Positions 30,351 to 40,407 of a DNA stretch of 64,000 nt are shown piece by piece (the stretch's first letter is position 1; the number at the start of each line of letters is the position of its first letter). Source of the stretch: Flavobacterium sp. LPB0248. Its GTDB lineage: Bacteria; Bacteroidota; Bacteroidia; Flavobacteriales; Flavobacteriaceae. The position numbers were made by a program, and so were the translations under genes. A model generated the notes under the pieces. That model was not told where the DNA came from. It was given only the letters and a program-made list of their open reading frames with translations, and made no database searches. The stretch is taken from the NCBI RefSeq assembly GCF_013388355.1, contig NZ_CP058246.1:1860001-1924000 (forward strand), given 5' to 3'.

Positions 30351-32153
30351 TTAGTGGTGTAAAACTTCTTCACCTTCTTTCATTGGTACATTTTGAGGAA
30401 CAAAATCTACATCATGATTTGGGTTACTGTAGTCATACGGCCAACGATATACGTGAGGAATTTCTCCCGGCCAGTTACCGTGGATATGTTCAACTGGAGT
30501 TGTCCACTCTAAAGTTGTAGATTTCCAAGGGTTCTGAACTGCTTTTTTACCGTAGAAAATACTGCTAAAGAAGTTGTATAAGAATACTAATTGGAATGCA
30601 CCTCCTACAAGAGCAAATGTTGTAATTAAAACATTCACGTTTTGTAAATCATCAAATAATGGGAAGTTAGTATTTGTATAGTAACGTCTTGGTAAACCAG
30701 CTAATCCAATAAAGTGCATTGGGAAGAAAACTCCATAAGCACAAACCGCAGTTACCCAGAAGTGGATATAACCTAAGTTTTTATTTAACATTCTTCCGTA
30801 CATTTTAGGGAACCAGTGGTAAATACCAGCAAACATTCCATAAAGTGCAGAGATACCCATTACTAAGTGAAAGTGAGCAATTACGAAGTATGTATCGTGA
30901 ACGTTAATATCTAGAGTACTATCTCCTAAAATGATCCCCGTTAAACCTCCAGTGATGAAAGTAGAAACCATTCCGATAGAGAATAACATTGCAGGGTTAA
31001 ACTGTAAGTTACCTTTCCATAAAGTTGTAATCCAGTTAAACGCTTTTACAGCAGATGGAATTGCAATCAATAAAGTAGTAAAAGTAAACACAGATCCTAA
31101 GAAAGGATTCATACCTGAAATAAACATGTGGTGACCCCAAACGATAGTTGATAAGAATGCAATTGCAAGAACTGACATAATCATCGCTCTATAACCGAAA
31201 ATTGGTTTACGAGAGTTTGTAGCCATAATTTCAGAAACAAGACCCATTGCTGGTAAGATTACGATATAAACCTCAGGGTGACCTAAGAACCAGAATAAGT
31301 GCTCAAACAATACTGGAGAACCTCCTTGGTAATGTAAAACCTCTCCTGCAATATAGATATCAGATAAGAAGAATGAAGTACCAAAACTTCTATCAAAAAT
31401 CAATAATAAAGCTGCAGATAATAATACTGGGAACGAAATAACACCAATGATAGCTGTTACGAAAAATGTCCAGATTGTAAGAGGAAGTCTAGTCATAGAC
31501 ATTCCTTTAGTTCTTAAGTTAAGTACAGTAACAATGTAATTTAAAGATCCCATCAAAGAAGATGCGATGAAAATAGCCATAGATACTAACCATAATGTCA
31601 TACCTGTTCCTGATCCTGGAATAGCTTGTGGCAATGCACTTAAAGGAGGGTAAATTGTCCATCCTGCAGATGCTGGTCCAGCTTCAACAAATAAAGAACA
31701 TAACATTACAACTGCAGATAAGAAAAACAGCCAGTATGAAATCATATTCATAAATCCAGATGCCATATCTCGTGCTCCAATTTGAAGCGGAATCAATAAG
31801 TTACTAAACGTTCCACTTAAACCTGCCGTCAGTACAAAGAATACCATGATGGTACCATGAATTGTAACTAAAGCCAGATAAATATCATTTGCCATTACAC
31901 CATCAGGTGCAAATTTATCTCCTAATAAAACATTAAATATTTTGAAAGACTCTTCTGGCCACGCTAATTGCATTCTAAAAAGCAAGGACATTGCAATCCC
32001 AATTACTCCCATAACAATACCAGTAATCAAGTATTGTTTAGCAATCATTTTGTGATCAATACTAAAAATATATTTAGTAATGAACGTGTCTTTATGATGA
32101 TGTTCGTGCTCGTGATCGTGTCCGTGATCGTGACCGTGCGCTTCTGCTGACAT
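30351..32153 (-). CDS. coxA: Cytochrome c oxidase subunit I (aa3 type)
   Basis: The 600-residue subunit is the catalytic core of a heme-copper oxidase that reduces O2 to water and pumps protons. Motifs include WFLGHPEVYIVILPA (CuB ligand and the cross-linked Tyr of A-type oxidases), WGHHMFISG (two CuB His) and HDTYFVIAHFHLVMG (heme a3 and heme a ligands). About 12 membrane helices can be traced. The N-terminus carries a His/Asp/Glu-rich tail (AHGHDHGHDHEHEHHH) before the first helix, which could bind metal. It is last in the act-cox operon, 30 bases after subunit II, followed by a strong terminator. Subunits III and IV are not seen here. Confidence 0.97.
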   Translation of the reverse strand: MSAEAHGHDHGHDHEHEHHHKDTFITKYIFSIDHKMIAKQYLITGIVMGVIGIAMSLLFRMQLAWPEESFKIFNVLLGDKFAPDGVMANDIYLALVTIHGTIMVFFVLTAGLSGTFSNLLIPLQIGARDMASGFMNMISYWLFFLSAVVMLCSLFVEAGPASAGWTIYPPLSALPQAIPGSGTGMTLWLVSMAIFIASSLMGSLNYIVTVLNLRTKGMSMTRLPLTIWTFFVTAIIGVISFPVLLSAALLLIFDRSFGTSFFLSDIYIAGEVLHYQGGSPVLFEHLFWFLGHPEVYIVILPAMGLVSEIMATNSRKPIFGYRAMIMSVLAIAFLSTIVWGHHMFISGMNPFLGSVFTFTTLLIAIPSAVKAFNWITTLWKGNLQFNPAMLFSIGMVSTFITGGLTGIILGDSTLDINVHDTYFVIAHFHLVMGISALYGMFAGIYHWFPKMYGRMLNKNLGYIHFWVTAVCAYGVFFPMHFIGLAGLPRRYYTNTNFPLFDDLQNVNVLITTFALVGGAFQLVFLYNFFSSIFYGKKAVQNPWKSTTLEWTTPVEHIHGNWPGEIPHVYRWPYDYSNPNHDVDFVPQNVPMKEGEEVLHH

Positions 32154-32183
32154 ATATTTGTACTTTAAATTTTCTTAATAATA

Positions 32184-33374
32184 TTATTTCATCGCAACTT
32201 TAGCTACAGCAGCTTTAACAGTATCAACAACAGTCTTAACAGTGTCAATTACTTTTGCAGCAGTATCTGTAGTTGGTGCAGCTCCTTCAGCTGGTTTTTC
32301 AGCAGCTTTTGCAGCTTTAATATCCTGAGCTAAAGTAGTTTTTTCACTTAACCATTTTTTGAAATCTTCAGGAGTATCAACAACAACTTTCATTTGCATG
32401 TTATAGTGTGAAGCTCCACAGATTTTATTACATAATAATAAATAATCAAATGTATAAGGATCTAAAGCTGTACCTCCTTTTGCAACTAACTCAGTACTTT
32501 TTTCAGCTCTAAGTTTATTGATGTGTGCTACCTTCTCAACCATAAATGGCAACTCTCTGTACTCTGAAGTTGTATACGTTGGAACGAAAGCAAATTCAGT
32601 AACCATACCAGGAACACAGTTCATTTGTGCTCTAAAGTGAGGGAAGTACGCAGAGTGCAATACATCCTGAGAACGCATTTTAAAGTGAACTTTTTTTCCT
32701 TTAGGAATATGCAATTCTGAAACTACGATATCATCTTGAGCATTCGGATCTGACATATCAACTCCTAATGTATTTACTCCTTCAATTAAACGTACGTTAG
32801 CTTTTCCTAACACATTATCTTGTCCAGCATATCTTGCTGTCCATTTAAACTGTTGAGCATATAATTCAATTTCGATAACATCTTCATCCTTGTCAACAAA
32901 CATAATGTTATTCCAAGCATATAATCCGTAAAGAATTAAACAAGCTAAAACAACAGATGGAATGATACTCCAGATTGCTTCTAATTTATTACTATCAGCA
33001 AAAAACAATGCTTTTCTATCTTTGTTCCCTCTGTTTTTAAAAGAAAACCAGTAAAGCAAACCTTGCGTAATAACTTGAACTGTAAAGATTAAAACCCAAG
33101 TAATATTCATTAAATTATCTACTAAAAGTCCATGCTCAGAAGCAGGAGTATGAAGTGCCAAATTACCCCATTTTAGTAAACCATAAATAGTAAATATATA
33201 AATGAAAGCCAAAAAGCCAAACATAATATATCCCTGAATATTATTATCATTATCAGATGCAACTTGTGAATCATCCGAAGAAGTTCCCACCTGAGTAAGA
33301 TCAAATATCTTCGTCAATTGCCATAGTGCAACTGCTAATAAAACTAAAACTATAATTACCAACAAACTTGTCAT
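32184..33374 (-). CDS. coxB: Cytochrome c oxidase subunit II
   Basis: Subunit II receives electrons from cytochrome c or from the Act complex through the binuclear CuA centre and passes them to heme a. The 396-residue sequence has three hydrophobic segments at the N-terminal side, one more than the usual pair, then the cupredoxin domain. CuA ligands are visible: a His in QDVLHSAYFPHF and the C-x3-C-x3-H-x2-M block CNKICGASHYNM. The C-terminus is an Ala/Lys/Val-rich tail of about 50 residues (EKPAEGAAPTTDTAAK). There is no fused cytochrome c domain. It is encoded 19 bases after actF and 30 before coxA. Confidence 0.96.
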   Translation of the reverse strand: MTSLLVIIVLVLLAVALWQLTKIFDLTQVGTSSDDSQVASDNDNNIQGYIMFGFLAFIYIFTIYGLLKWGNLALHTPASEHGLLVDNLMNITWVLIFTVQVITQGLLYWFSFKNRGNKDRKALFFADSNKLEAIWSIIPSVVLACLILYGLYAWNNIMFVDKDEDVIEIELYAQQFKWTARYAGQDNVLGKANVRLIEGVNTLGVDMSDPNAQDDIVVSELHIPKGKKVHFKMRSQDVLHSAYFPHFRAQMNCVPGMVTEFAFVPTYTTSEYRELPFMVEKVAHINKLRAEKSTELVAKGGTALDPYTFDYLLLCNKICGASHYNMQMKVVVDTPEDFKKWLSEKTTLAQDIKAAKAAEKPAEGAAPTTDTAAKVIDTVKTVVDTVKAAVAKVAMK

Positions 33375-33393
33375 CTGTTTACTTCTTTAAATA

Positions 33394-34788
33394 TTAATAA
33401 TGAAAATGTTTACTTTCTTCGATGAAAGGATTTCTTTTTGCAAGCAAAGGAGATTTAGTTAATGCAGTAAATACAACAAATATAAATAGACCTAAGAAGA
33501 AAAGAATCGATGCAATTTCAGGAACTCCAATAAACCATTTGTCTCCTACAGTACCAGGCATAATCATATTAAAGAAATCAACATAATGACCTAATAATAT
33601 TACAATACCAGCCATAACAACAACCCAGTTAAGACGTTTGAAATCAGTATTGATTAATATTAATAATGGGAAAACAAAGTTCATAACAACCGCTCCAAAG
33701 AAAGGAAGGTTATATAATTGAATTCTTGTCACAAAATAAGTTACCTCTTCTGGAATGTTAGCGTACCAAATCAACATAAATTGAGAGAACCATAAATAAG
33801 TCCAGAATACACTAATACCAAACATGAACTTAGCTAAATCATGGATATGACTTGTATTTACATACTCCAAATATCCTTTTGATTTTAAATAAATTGTTAC
33901 TAATGCAATAGATGTAATACCGCTTACAAAGAAAGAAGCAAATACATACCATCCAAATAAAGTACTAAACCAGTGTGGATCAAAAGACATAATCCAATCC
34001 CAAGACATAATAGACTCAGAAACGATAAAGAATACTAAGAATCCTGCAGATGCTTTAAAGTTCTTTTTGTAGTAAAGATCGTCATTAGCCTCATCTTGTG
34101 CTAAACAGTTTTTTCTAGAAAAATAACGGTAGATATTCCATCCTAATAAAAAGATAAAAGCTCTTGCAATCCAAAAAGGAAAGTTTAAATATCCAGATTT
34201 TCCAGCAATGATAGCATCATAGTTTGGGCTTTTAGGATCAGTTACGCCTTCTCCTAACCATACGAAGATGTGATTAAAATGTAATCCACATAATACTAAA
34301 AGTATAAAGAAGATTATAGAACCAGCTGGCAAATAAGCTGTTATACCTTGCATAACTCTAAATAAAACTGGAGACCAACCTGCTTGCGCAACTTGTTGAA
34401 TAGCATAAAAAGCTAAAACTCCCATTGAAAGCAGTAAAAAGAAAATACAAGCTACATATACAGCAGACCAAGGCTTATTTTGCAATTGGTGCAATACGTG
34501 TTCTAAATGTTTTTCGTGCTCATTTGCACCAGAAACTTCTGCATGCTCAGCTCCTTTGTGAGAGTCATGTGCAACTTCAGCAGCCTCGTGATGACCTGCC
34601 TCCTTGTGAGATGCCTCCGCTTTTTCTTCATGCGCAGCGCCATGAGAACCATGTTCATCTGCCGCAAGTATTTTTTCAACTTCTTGAATATCTTTTGGTG
34701 CACTTAAAAAACCATACCCAATTCCTAATAGACCAACAGCCATTAAGATGATAGAAAAAGTTTTTAATTTACTTGAAAATGTATACAT
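33394..34788 (-). CDS. actF: Alternative complex III subunit ActF (quinol:cytochrome c oxidoreductase membrane subunit)
   Basis: ActF is a polytopic membrane subunit of alternative complex III, related to ActC/NrfD. With an ATG start at 34788 the product is 464 residues (MYTFSSKLKTFSIILM...). The frame stays open to a TTG directly after actE, but the ATG gives the natural first helix and is preferred. A His/Glu/Ala-rich loop of about 65 residues (EHGSHGAAHEEKAEASHKEAGHH) lies between helix 1 and the rest, followed by about nine more helices. It is the sixth gene of the operon, between actE and coxB, placing quinol oxidation directly upstream of the oxidase. Confidence 0.93.
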   Translation of the reverse strand: MYTFSSKLKTFSIILMAVGLLGIGYGFLSAPKDIQEVEKILAADEHGSHGAAHEEKAEASHKEAGHHEAAEVAHDSHKGAEHAEVSGANEHEKHLEHVLHQLQNKPWSAVYVACIFFLLLSMGVLAFYAIQQVAQAGWSPVLFRVMQGITAYLPAGSIIFFILLVLCGLHFNHIFVWLGEGVTDPKSPNYDAIIAGKSGYLNFPFWIARAFIFLLGWNIYRYFSRKNCLAQDEANDDLYYKKNFKASAGFLVFFIVSESIMSWDWIMSFDPHWFSTLFGWYVFASFFVSGITSIALVTIYLKSKGYLEYVNTSHIHDLAKFMFGISVFWTYLWFSQFMLIWYANIPEEVTYFVTRIQLYNLPFFGAVVMNFVFPLLILINTDFKRLNWVVVMAGIVILLGHYVDFFNMIMPGTVGDKWFIGVPEIASILFFLGLFIFVVFTALTKSPLLAKRNPFIEESKHFHY

Positions 34789-34815
34789 ATCTATTACGAT
34801 CAGTTTGTTCAACAA

Positions 34816-35361
34816 TTATAATTGGCTTTTTAGTTTCAGAACATAGTCAGCAACTAACCAACGTTCGTGAGCACTTAATTGATTTGCATGTGAACCCATT
34901 GCATTTAAACCATAAGTCTCAACATGAAAGATACTTCCTTCAGTGATCTCTCTGTCTTTATAGCTAGGTACTCCAAGAAATTTCTCTCTTTCAACCAATT
35001 TACCTTTACCGTTACCAGCAGCACCATGGCAGCTAATACAGTAAATTTCGAAAAGTTCTTTCCCTTTTCCAGAGTTTCTCTCTTCTTCTGTCAAAGGTGA
35101 TTTTAAATTAGCTTTTGCTAATTCATAACCAGCAGTTGAATTTTCATATTCATAAGGTTCAAAACCTCTATTGATAGTTCCTGCAACAGGAAGCTGTCCT
35201 TCTTTTCCTCCCTTAAATATTTTTGCTTCTGAATATGGCTCGTAAGCAACAGATTCATACATATTAGGGAAATACTGATAGTTCGGTGCCGAATTATTGT
35301 GGCAAGAAGAAACTAAAATAGTTATACCAACTAAAAGTGTTATTTTATATATCCTTTTCAT
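34816..35361 (-). CDS. actE: Alternative complex III subunit ActE, monoheme cytochrome c lipoprotein
   Basis: The 181-residue protein starts with a lipoprotein signal (MKRIYKITLLVGITILVSSC) whose Cys20 should be lipidated, anchoring it on the periplasmic face. It carries one heme c motif, CISCH, in EIYCISCHGAAGNGKGKL, and a probable distal Met ligand in AMGSHANQLS. In the known complex ActE is a peripheral electron-transfer subunit next to pentaheme ActA. It follows actD by 8 bases and precedes actF; tight spacing supports one mRNA. Confidence 0.94.
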   Translation of the reverse strand: MKRIYKITLLVGITILVSSCHNNSAPNYQYFPNMYESVAYEPYSEAKIFKGGKEGQLPVAGTINRGFEPYEYENSTAGYELAKANLKSPLTEEERNSGKGKELFEIYCISCHGAAGNGKGKLVEREKFLGVPSYKDREITEGSIFHVETYGLNAMGSHANQLSAHERWLVADYVLKLKSQL

Positions 35362-35369
35362 AGCTACAA

Positions 35370-35894
35370 TTAATTCTTTTCTATTACTTTAACTTCAACA
35401 GCTCCAGTTCCTTCAAAGAAAGAAACTAGTTCAGCTTCGTTATCATTTACAGCAACCTCCATTAAAAAGTGGTCATCAGTTGTTCTTACATCTGGGTTTT
35501 CAGCTTGTTTAAATGGCCATAATCTACTTCTCATGTAAAAAGTAATTACCATTAAGTGAGCTGCAAAAAACACAGTCATTTCAAACATAATTGGCACGAA
35601 AGAAGGCATATTTTGGATGAAACTAAAACTTGGCTTACCTCCAATATCCTGTGGCCAATCATGAATCATGATATAACTCATCATAGTAGTTGCAACAGAA
35701 ATACCAACACAACCATATAAAAAAGCACATATTGCTAATCTTGTTGGTGCTAATCCCATGGCCTTATCCAATCCGTGAACCGGAAATGGAGTAAAAACCT
35801 CTTCAATATGATGATGAGCAGCTCTAGTTTTCTTTACTGCATTCATCAAAACGTCATCGTCATTATAAATGGCGTATATAACTTTATTACTCAT
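35370..35894 (-). CDS. actD: Alternative complex III subunit ActD (DUF3341)
   Basis: The 174-residue protein has a cytoplasmic N-terminal part (VIYAIYNDDDVLMNAVKKTRAAHHHIEEVFTPFPVHGLD), two membrane helices (RLAICAFLYGCVGISVATTMM and IMFEMTVFFAAHLMVITF) and a soluble C-terminus. This is the DUF3341 layout of ActD, a cofactor-free structural subunit of alternative complex III. Its ATG overlaps the end of actC by 8 bases, which suggests translational coupling and stoichiometric synthesis. Confidence 0.94.
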   Translation of the reverse strand: MSNKVIYAIYNDDDVLMNAVKKTRAAHHHIEEVFTPFPVHGLDKAMGLAPTRLAICAFLYGCVGISVATTMMSYIMIHDWPQDIGGKPSFSFIQNMPSFVPIMFEMTVFFAAHLMVITFYMRSRLWPFKQAENPDVRTTDDHFLMEVAVNDNEAELVSFFEGTGAVEVKVIEKN

Positions 35895-37290
35895 GATGTG
35901 AATCTTTACTGTTTGCTCTTTCTCTAATATAATTATCTCCTGTTCCTTTCAAAATTGTTTTAACCTCTGCCTGAGCAATTACAGGGAATGTTCTAGAGTA
36001 TAATAAAAACAATACAAAGAAGAAACCAATTGTTCCAATGAAAATTCCAATATCAACAAATGTTGGTGAGAACATTGTCCAAGAAGATGGAAGGTAATCT
36101 CTATGCAAAGAAGTAACAATAATTACAAATCTTTCAAACCACATACCGATGTTTACTACAATCGAAATAATGAATGAGAACATGATGCTAGTTCTTAATT
36201 TTTTGAACCACATGAACTGTGGAGAGAACACGTTACATGTCATCATTGACCAATATGCCCACCAGTAAGGTCCAGTAGCTCTGTTTAAGAATGCATATTG
36301 CTCATATTCTACACCTGAATACCAAGCTACGAATAACTCAGTGATGTAAGCTACACCTACAATAGATCCAGTAATCATGATAATGATGTTCATTAACTCG
36401 ATATGCTGTAATGTGATGTATGCCTCAAGGTTAGATACTTTTCTCATAACAATCAACAATGTGTTTACCATCGCGAATCCAGAGAAAACCGCTCCAGCAA
36501 CGAAGTATGGAGGGAAAATTGTTGTATGCCATCCAGGAATTACAGAAGTAGCAAAGTCCATAGATACAATCGTGTGTACAGAAAGTACAAGTGGAGTAGC
36601 TAAACCAGCTAATACTAAAGATACTTCTTCAAAACGTTGCCAGTCTTTTGCTCTACCGCTCCATCCAAAACTTAAGATAGAATAAACTCTTTTGTTAAAA
36701 GGAGTAATAGCTCTATCACGAAGCATTGCAAAGTCAGGTAACAAACCAGTCCACCAGAAAACTAATGATACTGAAAGATACGTTGAAATCGCGAATACGT
36801 CCCAAAGTAAAGGTGAGTTAAAGTTTACCCATAAAGATCCAAATTGGTTTGGAATAGGTAATACCCAATATGCTAACCATGGACGTCCCATGTGAATGAT
36901 TGGGAAAAGACCCGCTTGTACTACTGAGAAAATAGTCATTGCTTCAGCAGAACGGTTGATGGCCATTCTCCAACGTTGACGGAAAAGTAATAATACCGCA
37001 GAAATTAATGTTCCGGCGTGACCAATACCAACCCACCAAACGAAGTTAGTAATATCCCAAGCCCAGCCAACTGTTTTATTTAATCCCCATGTTCCGATAC
37101 CGGTAGATACGGTGTAAATTATACAACCTAACCCCCAAAGGAAGGCTATTAATGCGATTGAAAATACAATCCACCATTGCTTGTTTGCAGGTCCCTCAAC
37201 AGGTGCTGCTACATCTACAGTTACATCGTGATAAGATTTATCACCTATAACTAAAGGTTTTCTAATGGGTGCTTCGTAGTGAGACGACAT
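35887..37290 (-). CDS. actC: Alternative complex III subunit ActC (NrfD/polysulfide reductase family)
   Basis: The 467-residue protein has about ten transmembrane helices and the NrfD-type signature (KTVGWAWDITNFVWWVGIGHAGTLISAVLLL), which contributes to the quinol site in alternative complex III. Trp/His-rich helix ends (IHMGRPWLAYWVLPIPNQFGSLWVNF; SVHTIVSMDFATSVIPGWHTTIFPPYFVAGA) are typical. It partners with ActB, whose Fe-S clusters accept the electrons. It lies 34 bases after actB and overlaps actD by 8 bases. Confidence 0.96.
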   Translation of the reverse strand: MSSHYEAPIRKPLVIGDKSYHDVTVDVAAPVEGPANKQWWIVFSIALIAFLWGLGCIIYTVSTGIGTWGLNKTVGWAWDITNFVWWVGIGHAGTLISAVLLLFRQRWRMAINRSAEAMTIFSVVQAGLFPIIHMGRPWLAYWVLPIPNQFGSLWVNFNSPLLWDVFAISTYLSVSLVFWWTGLLPDFAMLRDRAITPFNKRVYSILSFGWSGRAKDWQRFEEVSLVLAGLATPLVLSVHTIVSMDFATSVIPGWHTTIFPPYFVAGAVFSGFAMVNTLLIVMRKVSNLEAYITLQHIELMNIIIMITGSIVGVAYITELFVAWYSGVEYEQYAFLNRATGPYWWAYWSMMTCNVFSPQFMWFKKLRTSIMFSFIISIVVNIGMWFERFVIIVTSLHRDYLPSSWTMFSPTFVDIGIFIGTIGFFFVLFLLYSRTFPVIAQAEVKTILKGTGDNYIRERANSKDSHHE

Positions 37291-37324
37291 AATCCTTTAT
37301 ATTGTTTCTTAATTAATAATTTTA

Positions 37325-40300
37325 CTAAGTATTTCTAACTTTAACATGGTAAACCACATTAGGTTTTGTACCTACATGCTCTAATAAGTGGTATGATCTT
37401 TCGTCAGCCGCTAATTTAGCAACTTTACTTTCTTTATCATTTACATCACCAAATATCATCGCTCCTGAAGAACAAGCACTAGAACAAGCTGTTTGGAATT
37501 CACCATCTCTAACTGGACGGCCTTCGTTTTTAGCTTTCAATTTAGTTGCTTGTGTCATTTGGATACACATAGAACATTTCTCCATAACACCACGAGAACG
37601 TACGTTAACATCAGGATTTAACACCATACGGCCTAAATCATCGTTCATATGATAATCGAACTCGCTGTTTTTGTTGTATAAGAACCAGTTAAAACGACGT
37701 ACTTTATATGGACAGTTGTTTGCACAGTAACGAGTACCAACACATCTGTTGTAAGCCATATGGTTTTGACCTTCACGACCGTGAGAAGTTGCTGCAACAG
37801 GACAAACTGTTTCGCAAGGTGCGTGGTTACAGTGTTGACACATTACAGGTTGGAATGCAACTTGTGGATTATCTCCTGCTTTTTCCATTTCATTAAATGT
37901 AGATAATGAACTAGATAAACCTGCAATTCCTTCTTTTCTTTCGTTATCACCTTCAAAAGTACTTTCAGAAGAATAATATCTATCAATACGCAACCAGTGC
38001 ATATCGCGGCTTCTTCTTACCTCTGCTTTACCAACAACTGGAACGTTGTTTTCTGCGTGACAAGCAATAACACAAGCCCCACATCCAGTACAAGCATTTA
38101 AGTCAATTGAAAGATTGAAGTGGTGCCCAGTTGTACGATCGAATGATTCCCAAAGATCTACAGTAGTAGCCTCAACTTCTTGGTGATCTAAAGATACCAT
38201 TGGTTTTTCATTCCAATGTTCAGCATCTTTAGTATTGAATATTTCTAAAGTAGTTTCTTTAATAATATCTCCTCTACCCATTAAAGTTTTCTGACCTTGA
38301 ACACAAGCAAACTCATGTACACCACCTGCTTTAGCAATAGATACTGATTGAACATTATTGAAACCTTTATATAAAGCGTAAGCATTTAAACCTACTTGCA
38401 TTTCTTCTTTTAGAGCTGCTTTACGTCCATAACCAAGAGCTAGACCAATAGTTCCAACTGCTTGACCTGGCTGAACGATAACTGGAACATTCTCCAATTT
38501 AGCTCCATCAACAGTAATTGTAGCATAACTACCGTTTAAACCTCCGTTTGCAACAATTTCGTTTGATAAACCAAGTTTTTTAGCATCTGCATTAGAAACT
38601 GTAACATAGTTATCCCAAGAAACTCTTGTAATTGGATCTGGAAACTCTTGTAACCAAGGATTGTTAGCGTGCTGTCCATCTCCTAAGCCAGTTTTAGTAT
38701 ATAATACTAATTCAAATTCACCAGCAGATTTAGATTTTGCAACAGCATTTGCAGCTGTAGCAGCGTCAATAGCACCTCCAGATAATGCTGTAGCACCAAG
38801 AACAGCTACACCATCATGTAATACTTTATTCCAAGAAGCACCTGCAGTATAAGCTCCAGAATTTGCTTTTAAGTAGTCATAATAAGTACCAGCAGCACCG
38901 TTTACTGACAATAAAACATCTTGAAATTGTTTTGTGTTGAAAATAGGACGGATCGTAGGCTGAGTTAAGCTATATGTTCCGCTTGTAAGTTCAAGATCTC
39001 CCCAAGATTCTAAGTAGTGAGGAGCTGGCGCAGCAATTGAAACAATTGATGCAGTTTCGTCTTCTTTTAATGAAAAAGCAACAGACGTTTTAACTTTTTT
39101 CAATCCAGATACAAAAGAAGCTGAATCAGCTAAAGTGTAAACAGGATTAACTCCACTCATAATTAAAGTATGAACACTACCTGCATTCAAATCTTTAATT
39201 AACTGTGCAACTACAGCATTAGAACCTTTTCTAATTTGTCTAGCTCCAGCAGTACTAAAAGCTTCACTAGCCAATACTTGATTGATAGCTAAAACTAATA
39301 ATTGAGCATTTTTATCTTCAATTCCAGATACTAAAACTCCTTTTGAACCAGCAGCTTTAAGCTGTTGTGCAGCTTTTACTACTTCAGCTTTAAAGTTTCC
39401 TTCTAAAGCTACAGGAACAGAAGCACCTACAACAATATTATAAATTTGAACTAAAGCTTGCTTTTGAGCAGCTACAGTCATAGGAACACGCTTATCAGCA
39501 GCTGCTCCAGATAATGTCATATTTGATTCAAACTGAAAGTGACGAGACATTTTTCCGTTTTGAGGAATACGTCCTTGTGCATATCCAGCATCATATCCTC
39601 CACCTTGCCAATCTCCTAAGAAATCAGCTCCAACAGATACAATTAAAGAAGCTTTTGAAAAATCGTAATCAACTAAAGCTCTTTGACCATAAACAGATTC
39701 AAAAGCATCTAAAGCCTCAGATGATGAAACTGCATCATACACAACGTGCTTAGCGTTTGGATTTTTTGCAATAAATTCAGCAATTAATTTTTCTGTAGAT
39801 GGACTTGCTAAAGTATTAGTTAATAATACTACTTGTCCGCCTTTAGCTTTTGCATCTGCTAAACTAGATTTGATTTTCAAATCAACAGCTGACCAAGAAG
39901 AATCTTTACCATCTACTTTTGGTTCTTTTAAACGAGTACTATCATACAAACCTAAAATAGAGGCATGAATTCTAGCATTTGCAGAAAACTTAGCTCCTGC
40001 AATTGTATTGTTTTCAATTTTAATTGGACGACCCTCACGAGTTTTCACCAAAAGATTAGCAAAATCAAATCCATCAAAAACTGTAGTTGCATAATAATCT
40101 GCAACACCAGGAATGATTTGTTCTGGCTGTAATACATAAGGGATAGACTTGTGAACAGGACCTTCGCAAGCAGCTAATGTTACAGCCGCTGTACTAAACC
40201 CTACGTACTTTAAAAAGTCACGACGTGAAGTTCCTGATGTAGCTAAAGCTTCTGCATTACCTAAAAACTCATCAGTAGGAATCTCTTCAACAAATTCGTT

Positions 40301-40375
40301 ATTTCTAAGCGCCTCAACAATAGAGCTATTTTCTAGCTCTTCAACACTTTTCCAGTATTTTTTGTTTGATGACAT
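37325..40375 (-). CDS. actB: Alternative complex III subunit ActB (molybdopterin-oxidoreductase-like plus Fe-S domains)
   Basis: The 1016-residue protein fuses a molybdopterin-oxidoreductase-like domain, which in this family lacks the cofactor, to a C-terminal ferredoxin-like domain with four cluster motifs: CTGCGACVIACHAEN, CQHCNHAPCETVCP, CVGTRYCANNCPYKVRRFNW and CSMCIQMTQ. A twin-arginine-like signal (SRRDFLKYVGFSTAAVTLAAC) lies near residue 50, followed by a Cys suited to lipidation. It therefore sits on the periplasmic side, carrying electrons from ActC to the ActA hemes. Length and layout match ActB of Flavobacterium and Rhodothermus. It lies 32 bases after actA. Confidence 0.96.
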   Translation of the reverse strand: MSSNKKYWKSVEELENSSIVEALRNNEFVEEIPTDEFLGNAEALATSGTSRRDFLKYVGFSTAAVTLAACEGPVHKSIPYVLQPEQIIPGVADYYATTVFDGFDFANLLVKTREGRPIKIENNTIAGAKFSANARIHASILGLYDSTRLKEPKVDGKDSSWSAVDLKIKSSLADAKAKGGQVVLLTNTLASPSTEKLIAEFIAKNPNAKHVVYDAVSSSEALDAFESVYGQRALVDYDFSKASLIVSVGADFLGDWQGGGYDAGYAQGRIPQNGKMSRHFQFESNMTLSGAAADKRVPMTVAAQKQALVQIYNIVVGASVPVALEGNFKAEVVKAAQQLKAAGSKGVLVSGIEDKNAQLLVLAINQVLASEAFSTAGARQIRKGSNAVVAQLIKDLNAGSVHTLIMSGVNPVYTLADSASFVSGLKKVKTSVAFSLKEDETASIVSIAAPAPHYLESWGDLELTSGTYSLTQPTIRPIFNTKQFQDVLLSVNGAAGTYYDYLKANSGAYTAGASWNKVLHDGVAVLGATALSGGAIDAATAANAVAKSKSAGEFELVLYTKTGLGDGQHANNPWLQEFPDPITRVSWDNYVTVSNADAKKLGLSNEIVANGGLNGSYATITVDGAKLENVPVIVQPGQAVGTIGLALGYGRKAALKEEMQVGLNAYALYKGFNNVQSVSIAKAGGVHEFACVQGQKTLMGRGDIIKETTLEIFNTKDAEHWNEKPMVSLDHQEVEATTVDLWESFDRTTGHHFNLSIDLNACTGCGACVIACHAENNVPVVGKAEVRRSRDMHWLRIDRYYSSESTFEGDNERKEGIAGLSSSLSTFNEMEKAGDNPQVAFQPVMCQHCNHAPCETVCPVAATSHGREGQNHMAYNRCVGTRYCANNCPYKVRRFNWFLYNKNSEFDYHMNDDLGRMVLNPDVNVRSRGVMEKCSMCIQMTQATKLKAKNEGRPVRDGEFQTACSSACSSGAMIFGDVNDKESKVAKLAADERSYHLLEHVGTKPNVVYHVKVRNT

Positions 40376-40407
40376 TGTATATATATATTAAAATCTTAAT
40401 AAATCGA

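Noticed and set aside
34425..34751. Overlapping frames opposite the His-rich loop of ActF
   Set aside because: They are caused by biased codons for His, Glu and Ala; no start context, domain or room for a promoter.
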